The notes below the pieces were generated by a model. The model made no database searches. It was not told the origin of the DNA and saw only the letters and a list, made by a program, of their open reading frames with translations. From Flavobacteriia bacterium (GTDB lineage: Bacteria; Bacteroidota; Bacteroidia; Flavobacteriales; Weeksellaceae): a stretch of DNA of 45,134 bases. The first letter of the stretch is position 1. Each line of letters starts with the position of its first letter. This document shows positions 18,001 to 25,306 of this stretch, in pieces. Made by a program: the position numbers and the translations under genes. The stretch is from the NCBI GenBank assembly GCA_019455045.1, contig JACFND010000002.1, forward strand, positions 14,810 through 59,943, given 5' to 3'.

Positions 18001-18686
18001 AAATTCTTGATGGTGAATTTATAATGTTTTGCATAATAAAGATAGCATGCAACCGGAATGGCGAGGATCACCATCAGGTGGACGCCGGTTCCCAAACCGA
18101 TCACCAGCGAAATCAGCAGCAGCCATCTGTTTTCTCTTTTTTCGTCTTTTTCTTCCTCCCATTTGCATCCGAGCCAGACCAGCAAAGCGGTAAACATCGA
18201 TGCCATCGCATACACTTCGCCTTCGACTGCCGAAAACCAAAAAGTATCGCTGAACATAAAAACCGCCGAACCGACAAGACCGCTTCCGAGTGCAATCCAG
18301 GTTTGTGAACTGTTTAATTCTGTACCGAATACATTTTCAGAAATTCCGTCTGCTTTGGTCGGATTGAACATTCTTCTGACAAAATGGGTGATCGTCCAAA
18401 AAAGGAACATGATGGTCAGTGCGCTGCAAACGGCAGACATCGAGTTGATCGCCAGTGCATATTTGGTTCCGTCGCCAAATGCGAGTCCGGACCAAACCGC
18501 ACCGATCAGCTGAAACAATGCCGCACCGGGTGCGTGGGTAACACCGAGTTTTGCAGATGACACGATGTATTCACCGCAATCCCAGAAACTCAGCTTTCTT
18601 TCCATCGTTAACAGATAGACGATCGAGCCGATCAGAAACATGATGATTCCGAGACGATTATTCCATTTTTTGAAAGAAATGTTCAT
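15048..18686 (-). CDS. DUF2723 / GT117-family membrane glycosyltransferase with C-terminal helical repeats
   Basis: This 1212-aa inner-membrane protein has a DUF2723 domain at its N-terminus. The first periplasmic loop contains WDCGEY (residues 35-40), giving an Asp-Glu pair as in GT-C enzymes that use lipid-linked sugars. About 10-12 hydrophobic segments follow between residues 10 and 690, broken by a large soluble stretch at about 340-560. The C-terminal ~300 residues are soluble and TPR-like (for example ALDFIDKGDNKTAIEILDKV and RIALAYRKAGQEEKASKLLE). The human DUF2723 protein TMEM260 is a protein O-mannosyltransferase, so protein O-glycosylation in the periplasm is the likely role; donor and targets are unknown. 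Start: ATG at 18686. It is probably co-transcribed with the downstream barrel gene. Confidence 0.82.
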   Translation of the reverse strand: MNISFKKWNNRLGIIMFLIGSIVYLLTMERKLSFWDCGEYIVSSAKLGVTHAPGAALFQLIGAVWSGLAFGDGTKYALAINSMSAVCSALTIMFLFWTITHFVRRMFNPTKADGISENVFGTELNSSQTWIALGSGLVGSAVFMFSDTFWFSAVEGEVYAMASMFTALLVWLGCKWEEEKDEKRENRWLLLISLVIGLGTGVHLMVILAIPVACYLYYAKHYKFTIKNFIIANLLTAIFLGFVFKVLFEAVMTFFGNTEIYVVNNFGLPFNSGTFVAGIILAAVFYFVLRISTKKNWKLVNTMTLSLLFMLIGFSAWMMIPIRANANPHMNLNDPDTALGMLDYFNRTQYGDWPTVYGKTYVADIADDGIATSPTGNYETRIIGENYVKDKSRGKYIKVSDRKEYVYNKKYLKFFPKMYYSDDPDTMENYAMMYGFPEFSLNTAYFNNLDDSSDIRAQKRQFAEQLYSELIKKRDDHKLKIADLKENADILNIESPTFWQQMNYFIDFQLGYMGFRYFMWNFSGRQNDWEGNMQVTKGNWISGISPLDNYRLGDQSTLPAVFKENKAHNVYFMLPLILGLIGFFVQLNRNAVHWWAILSLFLLTSVGIIFYTSVKPFEPRERDYALVSSFYAFAIWVGLGVQGIYLLIGYLKKKQLQTKTAILISGLCLLVPILMGFQNWDDHDRSKREGAYALAYNYLNNLDKNAILFVYGDNDTYPLWGLQETENFRDDLKIVNYTLLGSPWNIEQSLRKTYNAAPLPSKLEYKDYQLNTNDNIMVVGGNIKSIFGQLHSLFKEESDLSVPEIMELPPNQITPYLNDPGYDPAGIQELYRTIRPLEKYLVQDSMTVKEAYQFLMEKSAAKDALADYFEYPVGSVNYLPVDKIVIPVNKENVLKYGIVSAKDADKIADHITIKINKRQLYKSELLMISMFAEYNWDRAIYFSGGGISDPSNVFWLTDYLENNGFSYKLVPVKTTFGKDGKLGRSNPEKMLENFKGFKWANYNLKNASFSNTDRNYTNTYRNISSRLALDFIDKGDNKTAIEILDKVMEMIPDEPRYDFGLATERIALAYRKAGQEEKASKLLETVKQRLVQKIDYYESLPDRVRYTVSGDLSEARSDYSMMIYEQVRAYLDAGQKDAAMKLFQNEFKPIREKLIQSYQGYKTEGIVDVREQRNIDNQFRFVSELLGVADMIDTVYANRQSDEIYEILTNKK

Positions 18687-18821
18687 TAAGAAGAATTTAT
18701 CCTGCGAAAATAAGAACTATTTTACAGTTGAAACGATTAAAAAAGTGTGAAAGTATCTTAAATTATCACAGTTTTTGAACATATTTTTATGTTTTGTGGA
18801 TATTATTCTTTTTGAATTCCC

Positions 18822-18829
18822 TAAATTTG
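18822..18829 (+). promoter_or_regulatory. Predicted -7 promoter element of guaB
   Basis: TAAATTTG matches TAnnTTTG and ends 14 nt before the ATG at 18844. It lies within the longer reading frame that opens at TTG 18775, which argues against that start. Confidence 0.6.
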
Positions 18830-18843
18830 CATGGCAAAAAGCA

Positions 18844-20304
18844 ATGCCTTTATCAGATAAAATTATTCAGGACGCAATCACCTTCGACGACGTCCTTCTG
18901 GTGCCTTCTTATTCAGAAGTTCTTCCAAATCAGGTTTCATTAAAAACAAGACTGACCGATCAGATTCAGCTCAATATTCCTTTGGTTTCGGCTGCAATGG
19001 ATACGGTTTCGGAATACAAACTTGCAATATCGCTTGCCCGAGAAGGCGGATTGGCCTTCATCCACAAAAATATGTCGATTGGAGATCAGGCATCTCAGAT
19101 TGATGCGGTAAAAAGATCAGAAAGCGGAATGATTTCCGACCCGATCACACTTTCACGTCATCATCTGCTCAAAGATGCCGAAGAACTGATGAAACATTAC
19201 AGGATTTCAGGTCTGCCGGTCATTGAAGAAAACAATACGCTGGTCGGCATCATCACCAACCGCGACATCCGTTATCAGACCGATATGGATCAAAGGGTTG
19301 AAGATGTGATGACAAAACACAATCTGATCACTTCAGATATCAATACGGATTTGCACAAAGCAAAAGACATTCTTTTGAAAAATCGGGTGGAGAAACTTCC
19401 GATTGTTGATGATGATTTCAAACTGATCGGACTGATCACCATCAAAGACATCGACAATTTGTCAGAATATCCGAATTCGTGCAAAGATACCCAGGGAAGA
19501 CTGAGAGTCGGTGCAGGAATCGGCGTAGGTGCAGATTCGCTCGAAAGAATACAGGCGCTGGTTGCCAAAGGAGTTGACATCGTTGCGCTCGATTCCGCTC
19601 ACGGACATTCAAAAGGAGTGATCGACAAAGTGAAAGAAGTCAGAAATGCATTTCCGGATTTGGATATCGTAGGTGGAAATATAGTTACCGCAGCGGCTGC
19701 AAAAGATCTGATCGATGCGGGTGCAAATGTAGTCAAAGTCGGCGTGGGTCCGGGCTCGATTTGTACCACCAGAGTGGTTGCAGGTGTGGGTGTTCCGCAA
19801 CTGTCTGCGATTTATGATGTGGCACAGTATGCAAAAACAAAGAATGTTTCTGTGATCGGTGATGGCGGTATCAAATTATCGGGAGATATCGTAAAAGCAA
19901 TCGCATCGGGCGCCAACTGTGTGATGCTCGGCAGCCTGTTTGCGGGAACCGAAGAAGCACCGGGCGAAGAAGTAATTTATCAGGGAAGAAAATTCAAAAG
20001 CTATCAGGGAATGGGCTCGCTTTCTGCAATGAAAAGAGGAAGCAAAGACAGATATTTCCAGTCGGATGCCAAAAAACTGGTTCCCGAGGGAATCGAAGGA
20101 AGAGTGCCCTACAAAGGAAGTCTGTCGGAAGTTGTCTATCAGCTTTGCGGCGGATTGAGAGCCGGAATGGGCTATTGCGGCACACCCGACATTGATTCAC
20201 TGATCAAAAACGGGAAATTTGTAAAAATCACAAATGCAGGTTTGAACGAAAGCCATCCGCACGATGTGGTGATCACAAAAGAAGCTCCGAATTATTCAAA
20301 TTAA
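18844..20304 (+). CDS. guaB: IMP dehydrogenase
   Basis: The enzyme oxidises IMP to XMP with NAD+, the first committed step of GMP synthesis. From the ATG at 18844 it has 486 aa. The N-terminus ([20 protein letters not shown]) is typical, two CBS domains lie at about residues 95-205, and the catalytic cysteine is C307 in [15 protein letters not shown]. The flap and substrate-binding segments ([43 protein letters not shown]) are intact. The frame is open upstream to a TTG at 18775, but the extra 23 residues are not conserved in the family and overlap the promoter. A terminator follows. Confidence 0.96.
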   Translation: MPLSDKIIQDAITFDDVLLVPSYSEVLPNQVSLKTRLTDQIQLNIPLVSAAMDTVSEYKLAISLAREGGLAFIHKNMSIGDQASQIDAVKRSESGMISDPITLSRHHLLKDAEELMKHYRISGLPVIEENNTLVGIITNRDIRYQTDMDQRVEDVMTKHNLITSDINTDLHKAKDILLKNRVEKLPIVDDDFKLIGLITIKDIDNLSEYPNSCKDTQGRLRVGAGIGVGADSLERIQALVAKGVDIVALDSAHGHSKGVIDKVKEVRNAFPDLDIVGGNIVTAAAAKDLIDAGANVVKVGVGPGSICTTRVVAGVGVPQLSAIYDVAQYAKTKNVSVIGDGGIKLSGDIVKAIASGANCVMLGSLFAGTEEAPGEEVIYQGRKFKSYQGMGSLSAMKRGSKDRYFQSDAKKLVPEGIEGRVPYKGSLSEVVYQLCGGLRAGMGYCGTPDIDSLIKNGKFVKITNAGLNESHPHDVVITKEAPNYSN

Positions 20305-20327
20305 TTTTTTGAAATTACCGGATACAA

Positions 20328-20355
20328 AAAAAGACCCGGCGATCGGGTCTTTTTA
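20328..20355. terminator. Bidirectional terminator between guaB and the FadL-like gene
   Basis: AAGACCCG pairs with CGGGTCTT around GCGAT, with A and T tracts on the two sides. Confidence 0.85.
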
Positions 20356-20371
20356 TTTTTGTGCTGATTTC

Positions 20372-21787
20372 TTAGAATTGCCAGCCGGCAGTCAAAAGAA
20401 ACAAACCTCTTGTATTTTTAACTTTTGCAGAATAATTATTGGTGGTATTCAGCGGAAGTGATGCATAATAAACGGTGTCGTCAGAATAGTCATAATCGAT
20501 ATAATCTGCATTTCCGAATATATAATTGTAATTCTGTGACTGATACTGGTAAGCCGCGTCAAGATAGAATCCGCCAAAATCATATCCGGCACCCAGGCTG
20601 AAACTGTTGATGTTTCCTCTGAAAGCATCTTTGAAATTTCTGCTGGCAGCAGTTCCTGTTCCGGGATCTGCATTCAAAGTGATGTTGTCAAACGGAGATT
20701 CTATAAAGCTGTAACCCGCACGAATTTTAAATTTATCCAAACGATATTCACCTCCCAGTCTGATTTCACTGCTTGATTTCAAATATTTGTCAAAAAAGGC
20801 ATTGGTGGATGAAAAATCATTTTTTGGTTTCAATTTGGTTGAACCGTTCATGTGCAGCGTATAGTCTGCGTTCAGCGCAAACGATTTTCCGATCACCATA
20901 CCCGCACTTGCCACCAGTCTGCTGTCAGAATTTCTGTCATACTGGCTGTAATACAAATCATAATAATAATTGCCGTCTGAGAATTCCAAATTCGCAAAAT
21001 AATTTTCTTCAATTTTTGAATACCAGGTCGGGCTGTGATATGCCAGACCGAGTCTCAGCGCATCATTCACCTTTCCGATCACACCGGCGCTCAGCGAGAA
21101 TCCGGTTGCATCAGATGAATAAGGCGTTCCGTTCAAATCATATCTGTAAACCGTACCGTCTGTGTCTTCATCAAAAACCACATAATTGTCAAATCTCACA
21201 TCATGCAGATTCAGCCCCAAACCGAGATAGATTTTATCATTGTAGCTGGCACCAAAATTCATCGACATTTTATTTTTGTAACCGTTGATCTGATCCTGAT
21301 AACCCGCCATAGTGTAGGTGGTATATTCTTCAGGGTCATCATTGGTCAGATAGGTTCCGGTAATCTTATCGTTTCTTCCGAGTGCCATCCAGTTGTCGAG
21401 ATTTTCCTGCGAATATTTCAAACCGATTGAAAAACGATTCCATGCATCGTCACCGTTTGCAAAAACAAAGGTTGCTCCCACGTTTTGAAACTGAAACGAA
21501 TTGTCGTCGGTTTTGAATGTATTTCCAAAAGTCGATTTGTTTTTATAGGAATCAAATCCAAGCGTCACATTTACTTCAGAAGTGATGGCGACACCGAGTC
21601 CTGCCGGGTTTTGTTCAACCGAAGAAATATCTCCGCCCAACGCACCCATTGCGCCTCCCATACCTATATATCTTGCGCTTCCCGAATTGATGCCGTTCGA
21701 GTATGCCGGAATTGAATTGATGTCCTGAACGATCTGCGCATTTGTAATTCCTGCGACAGTCATTAAAGTGATGAATATCTTTTTCAT
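20372..21787 (-). CDS. OmpP1/FadL-family outer-membrane protein
   Basis: The 471-aa protein has a signal peptide (MKKIFITLMTVAGITNAQ). Near the mature N-terminus it has GSARYIGMGGAMGALGGD and SSVEQNPAGLG, the hallmark of FadL/OmpP1 family barrels in which NPA marks the hatch region. The remainder is rich in aromatic and Gly-containing strands and ends in Phe (LLTAGWQF). Family members move hydrophobic compounds across the outer membrane; in Bacteroidota they are often called hemin receptors without proof. The gene is monocistronic as far as the sequence shows, lying between two terminators. Confidence 0.82.
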   Translation of the reverse strand: MKKIFITLMTVAGITNAQIVQDINSIPAYSNGINSGSARYIGMGGAMGALGGDISSVEQNPAGLGVAITSEVNVTLGFDSYKNKSTFGNTFKTDDNSFQFQNVGATFVFANGDDAWNRFSIGLKYSQENLDNWMALGRNDKITGTYLTNDDPEEYTTYTMAGYQDQINGYKNKMSMNFGASYNDKIYLGLGLNLHDVRFDNYVVFDEDTDGTVYRYDLNGTPYSSDATGFSLSAGVIGKVNDALRLGLAYHSPTWYSKIEENYFANLEFSDGNYYYDLYYSQYDRNSDSRLVASAGMVIGKSFALNADYTLHMNGSTKLKPKNDFSSTNAFFDKYLKSSSEIRLGGEYRLDKFKIRAGYSFIESPFDNITLNADPGTGTAASRNFKDAFRGNINSFSLGAGYDFGGFYLDAAYQYQSQNYNYIFGNADYIDYDYSDDTVYYASLPLNTTNNYSAKVKNTRGLFLLTAGWQF

Positions 21788-21820
21788 TTTTCTAAATATG
21801 ATTATTTAATTTTCAATAAA

Positions 21821-21850
21821 GAAAGGCCTGTCGTAAAACAGGCCCTGATT
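21821..21850 (-). terminator. Terminator of the Gly/Tyr/Trp-rich lipoprotein gene
   Basis: On the - strand GGCCTGT pairs with ACAGGCC around TTTACG and is followed by TTTCTTT. It separates this gene from the downstream FadL-like gene. Confidence 0.8.
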
Positions 21851-21859
21851 TTTAAATTT

Positions 21860-23167
21860 TTATCTTCTGCCCGAGCTGCTTCTGACTCCGCCGCCCATAT
21901 TTGAACTCCTTGAAGGGGTTGACATAGACGGACTGCTGCTTCTCGGTGTACTCGCACCGCTGTTCACACGCGGTGTTGGAGAGCTGCTTCTCGGCGTACT
22001 GATATTCCCCGAACGCGGACTTGGCGAAGTATTCCTTGGCGCACTCATATTGCTGTTGCCGCTTCTGATGTTTGAATTCTGTCTTGGCTCGCCAATATTT
22101 GAATTCGGTCTGGTGTTTGGCGGTGCGGTAGGTCTTACCTGTCTGACAGGAGTTGAGATTCCTGTATTTGGCTGTCCGGTATTTCCGGTATTTTCAGTTC
22201 TGATGCCGGTGGTGCCGGTTCTTACAGGTGCATTGCCGGTATTTGTACTGTTGATATTTCCCTGATTGTTGTTACCTCTGACACCTCCGTTCTGAGTGGT
22301 AATGCCTGAATTTGTATTTCTCACACCCGAATTCTGACCTCTGACAGCTCTGACAGGTGTTTCGCCTCTGGTTTCTCTAATGCCTGAAGTTCTGACATTG
22401 CCGGGATTTGTATTTCCTGAAGTTCTGACATCTCTCAATGAAGATCCCGAACTTCTGTATGGTGTTCCATAGCTCAGACCCGAACCCGGTCTGACACCCG
22501 GAGCAACTGCAGTTCCTCTGTAGTAATATGGGTAGCCTCCGTAATAACCATGACCGTAACCGTATCCGTAGTAAGGATAGCCCCAGCCCCAGCCTGAACC
22601 ATAGTAAGGATAACCCCAACCCCAATAAGAACCGTAGTATGGATAACCCCAGCCCCAGTAAGAACCGTAGTAAGGATAACCCCAGCCGTAACCCCAGCTC
22701 ATGCCCCAATTCCAGCCCCAATAGCTGCCGTATCCAAATCTCCAGAAGGGATTTGACCAGCCGTAATTGTTGATGGTGATATCAAGACCGTCATATCGGC
22801 CCCAATCGGTTGATGGTCCTGAGGTGTAAGTTGTGCTTCCGTTGTTGTAAATATTGATATTCTGAACCTGATTTCCGGTCTGGCTGCCGTTTTGAGGTTG
22901 GGTTTCATCATAATAGAAATCCTCGGCTCCATTACCGTTGGCATCAAAATAAGCGCCCCCTACCTTAATATCATAATCGTTGGCAGCATTTGTATTGTTT
23001 GTATAATCTACCCTTCCGTCTTTTGCGGGGCTGTAGTAAACTCCGTCAGTTTCACCGCTCACAGCAGCAGTTGTCTGCGTGCTTGAGCAGGAACTTACTC
23101 CAATCAAAAGAGCAGTCGCTCCAATGAAATTAAAGATTTTTTTCGAATATTGGTAAACTTTGCTCAT
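21860..23167 (-). CDS. Gly/Tyr/Trp-rich repeat lipoprotein
   Basis: The 435-aa protein has a lipoprotein signal with the lipobox LIGVSSC (C27). A central region (about residues 130-220) consists of 11-residue repeats of the type YWGWGYPYYGS. The C-terminal half (about 245-435) is low-complexity, rich in Ser, Thr, Asn, Arg, Pro and Gly, with recurring NxGxxR and TPRSSSP motifs. No enzyme domain is visible. The make-up resembles structural or adhesive surface proteins, but I know no defined function. It is divergent from proS with 150 bp between. Start: ATG at 23167. Confidence 0.75.
   Translation of the reverse strand: MSKVYQYSKKIFNFIGATALLIGVSSCSSTQTTAAVSGETDGVYYSPAKDGRVDYTNNTNAANDYDIKVGGAYFDANGNGAEDFYYDETQPQNGSQTGNQVQNINIYNNGSTTYTSGPSTDWGRYDGLDITINNYGWSNPFWRFGYGSYWGWNWGMSWGYGWGYPYYGSYWGWGYPYYGSYWGWGYPYYGSGWGWGYPYYGYGYGHGYYGGYPYYYRGTAVAPGVRPGSGLSYGTPYRSSGSSLRDVRTSGNTNPGNVRTSGIRETRGETPVRAVRGQNSGVRNTNSGITTQNGGVRGNNNQGNINSTNTGNAPVRTGTTGIRTENTGNTGQPNTGISTPVRQVRPTAPPNTRPNSNIGEPRQNSNIRSGNSNMSAPRNTSPSPRSGNISTPRSSSPTPRVNSGASTPRSSSPSMSTPSRSSNMGGGVRSSSGRR
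22568..22693. repeat. 33-bp tandem repeat inside the lipoprotein gene
   Basis: Three full units start at 22568, 22601 and 22634, and a partial fourth at 22667. Each encodes 11 residues (roughly YWGWGYPYYGS). Units differ at only a few positions, so slippage could change copy number. Confidence 0.85.
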
Positions 23168-23195
23168 TTTTATTCTATTAACAGTTAGTAATCTT

Positions 23196-23203
23196 TAAAT
23201 TTG
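23196..23203 (+). promoter_or_regulatory. Predicted -7 promoter element, possibly of proS
   Basis: TAAATTTG matches TAnnTTTG. It lies 115 nt before the proS ATG, so the leader would be about 110 nt and would include a 7-bp hairpin (CTAAACT/AGTTTAG, 23229-23246). Confidence 0.45.
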
Positions 23204-23317
23204 CGGTTTTAAATTTAGAAATTTAAGCCTAAACTAAAAAGTTTAGTTGAAGAAAGGCAATTACTATGCCAAAATAAAAAGATTTGTTAAAACAGAAATT
23301 ACAATAAAACCCATAAA

Positions 23318-24796
23318 ATGGCAAGGCTGACATCCAGAAGTGAAGATTATTCGAAATGGTACAATGAGCTGGTGATTCAAACCGGAATGGCTGAAAATTC
23401 AAAGGTTCGCGGCTGTATGGTGATCAAACCGTACGGATATGCGATCTGGGAAAAAATGCAGGCTGAACTCGACCGCATGTTCAAGGAAACCGGTCATCAG
23501 AACGCTTATTTTCCGCTGTTCGTACCCAAAAGCCTTTTTGAAGCCGAAGAAAAAAATGCGGAAGGATTTGCAAAAGAATGTGCAGTCGTAACCCATTACC
23601 GGCTGAAAAATGATCCGGACAACAAAGGAAAACTGATGGTTGATCCTGAAGCCAAGCTGGAAGAAGAACTGGTGGTTCGTCCGACCTCTGAAGCAATTAT
23701 TTGGAGCACTTATAAAAACTGGATTCAGTCCTATCGGGATCTGCCAATCCTGATCAATCAGTGGGCAAATGTGGTCAGATGGGAAATGAGAACCCGTCTG
23801 TTTTTGAGAACTGCCGAATTCCTTTGGCAGGAAGGTCATACTGCGCATGCCACAAAAGAAGAAGCGATGCAGGAATCAAGAACAATGCTGGATGTTTACA
23901 CCCGTTTTGTTGAAAACTTTATGGCGATTCCGGTTGTTCAGGGTGTAAAAACTCCGAGCGAACGTTTTGCGGGTGCAGAAGAAACTTTCTGCATTGAAGC
24001 GCTGATGCAGGACGGAAAAGCACTGCAGGCTGGAACTTCTCATTTTTTGGGTCAGAATTTTGCAAAAGCATTTGATGTGAAATTTGCTTCAAAAGAAGGA
24101 ACGCTTGATTACGTTTGGGCGACTTCATGGGGCGTTTCAACCCGTCTGATCGGTGCGCTGATCATGACCCATTCGGATGACAACGGTCTGGTACTGCCTC
24201 CAAATCTGGCACCGATACAGGTGGTAATCATTCCGATTTATAAAAATGAAGAACAGCAGAAAGCAATTTCTGAAACCGCCGTCAAACTTGCAGAAGATTT
24301 GAGAAAAGAAGGTATCTCTGTTAAATTTGACGATGACGACAAAGTAAAACCGGGATGGAAATTCAATGAATATGAATTGAAAGGTGTTCCGCTCAGAATT
24401 GCAATCGGACCGAGAGATCTGGAAAACGGTCAGGTGGAAATGGCAAGAAGAGATACATTGGAGAAATCTTTTGAAAAACTGGACGGACTTCCTGCGCTGA
24501 TCAAATCAAAGCTTGAAGAAATTCAGAAAAGCATTTTCAACCGTGCGCTCGACTTCAGAAGTGAAAACACGAGAGAAGCCGGAACTTATGAAGAATTCAA
24601 GGAAATCCTTGAAACCAAAGCCGGATTTATTGCTGCCTATTGGGATGGAAGTGCCGAAACCGAAGAGAAGATCAAAGACGAAACAAAGGCGACCATTCGC
24701 TGTATTCCGTTTGAAGATGCAGACCTGACCGGCAAGTTTGATTTATATTCGGGCAAGCCCGCAAAATTTAAAGTACTCTATGCAAAAGCTTATTAA
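23318..24796 (+). CDS. proS: Prolyl-tRNA synthetase (eukaryote/archaea-like type)
   Basis: The 492-aa class II synthetase charges tRNA-Pro with proline. Class II signatures are visible: motif 2 around [20 protein letters not shown] and motif 3 near the [14 protein letters not shown] segment. Other conserved parts are [36 protein letters not shown] and an anticodon-binding domain after about residue 285 (VVIIPIYKN). It lacks the long insertion of the E. coli-type enzyme and ends in KVLYAKAY, as expected for the shorter archaeal/eukaryotic form common in Bacteroidota. The ATG at 23318 begins the conserved N-terminus ([19 protein letters not shown]). Confidence 0.96.
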   Translation: MARLTSRSEDYSKWYNELVIQTGMAENSKVRGCMVIKPYGYAIWEKMQAELDRMFKETGHQNAYFPLFVPKSLFEAEEKNAEGFAKECAVVTHYRLKNDPDNKGKLMVDPEAKLEEELVVRPTSEAIIWSTYKNWIQSYRDLPILINQWANVVRWEMRTRLFLRTAEFLWQEGHTAHATKEEAMQESRTMLDVYTRFVENFMAIPVVQGVKTPSERFAGAEETFCIEALMQDGKALQAGTSHFLGQNFAKAFDVKFASKEGTLDYVWATSWGVSTRLIGALIMTHSDDNGLVLPPNLAPIQVVIIPIYKNEEQQKAISETAVKLAEDLRKEGISVKFDDDDKVKPGWKFNEYELKGVPLRIAIGPRDLENGQVEMARRDTLEKSFEKLDGLPALIKSKLEEIQKSIFNRALDFRSENTREAGTYEEFKEILETKAGFIAAYWDGSAETEEKIKDETKATIRCIPFEDADLTGKFDLYSGKPAKFKVLYAKAY

Positions 24797-24869
24797 TAAG
24801 TTTAACAAAATATTATTAAATTCGTAACATATTTGGCTTAATATTGGATAACATTAAAAACAAAAAATC

Positions 24870-25238
24870 ATGAAAAAGCTTTTATTCTTTGCTGCTACGC
24901 TTCTCTTTGCCGGAATGATCCAGGCACAGCAAAAATCAACTTCAGACAACTATCTTAACAGTGAGGCCGCAGGGGCCAACTTTGAAAAGTTCAGTCAGGA
25001 GCTTCAATTGACAGAAACTCAGAAATCAGAGATTCTTTCAATTTATGAAAAATACAACAAAAAGAAAACCGAAATCCGTGGTACCGGAACGCCTGAACAG
25101 TTCAAAGCGCTGAAAGAAGCCGAAGAAAAGGATATTCAGTCGGTTCTCAATGAAGATCAAATCAAAAAGATGGACAGAATTAAAATCCAGGACGCAAAAG
25201 ACAACAAGGCAAAAGAATTAAAAGGAACGATAAAATAA
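24870..25238 (+). CDS. Small exported helical protein of unknown function (Spy-like features)
   Basis: The 122-aa protein has a signal peptide (MKKLLFFAATLLFAGMIQAQ) and a short, charged, mostly helical mature part. The order 'LQLTETQKSEILSIYEKYNKK' then 'LNEDQIKKMDRI' resembles small periplasmic proteins that Bacteroidota carry in many copies and that recall Spy/CpxP LTxxQ motifs. A chaperone role is possible but not shown. It starts 73 nt after proS and ends before a terminator, so it may be read through from proS or from a weak -7 match (CATATTTG, 24828). Confidence 0.65.
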   Translation: MKKLLFFAATLLFAGMIQAQQKSTSDNYLNSEAAGANFEKFSQELQLTETQKSEILSIYEKYNKKKTEIRGTGTPEQFKALKEAEEKDIQSVLNEDQIKKMDRIKIQDAKDNKAKELKGTIK

Positions 25239-25257
25239 AAAATACAAAGTCATCTAC

Positions 25258-25290
25258 AAATGCCTTCCCCATCAAGAAGGCATTTTTAAT
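25258..25290 (+). terminator. Terminator after the small exported protein gene
   Basis: AAATGCCTTC pairs with GAAGGCATTT over an 8-nt loop and runs into T residues. Confidence 0.85.
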
Positions 25291-25306
25291 TGAATAATCA
25301 AAAACA

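Noticed and set aside
18775..18843. Extended guaB start at TTG 18775
   Set aside because: The extra 23 residues do not fit the family N-terminus and overlap a -7 element; ATG 18844 is preferred.
22568..22693. CRISPR-like array
   Set aside because: The 33-bp units are contiguous with no spacers and encode an in-frame peptide repeat.
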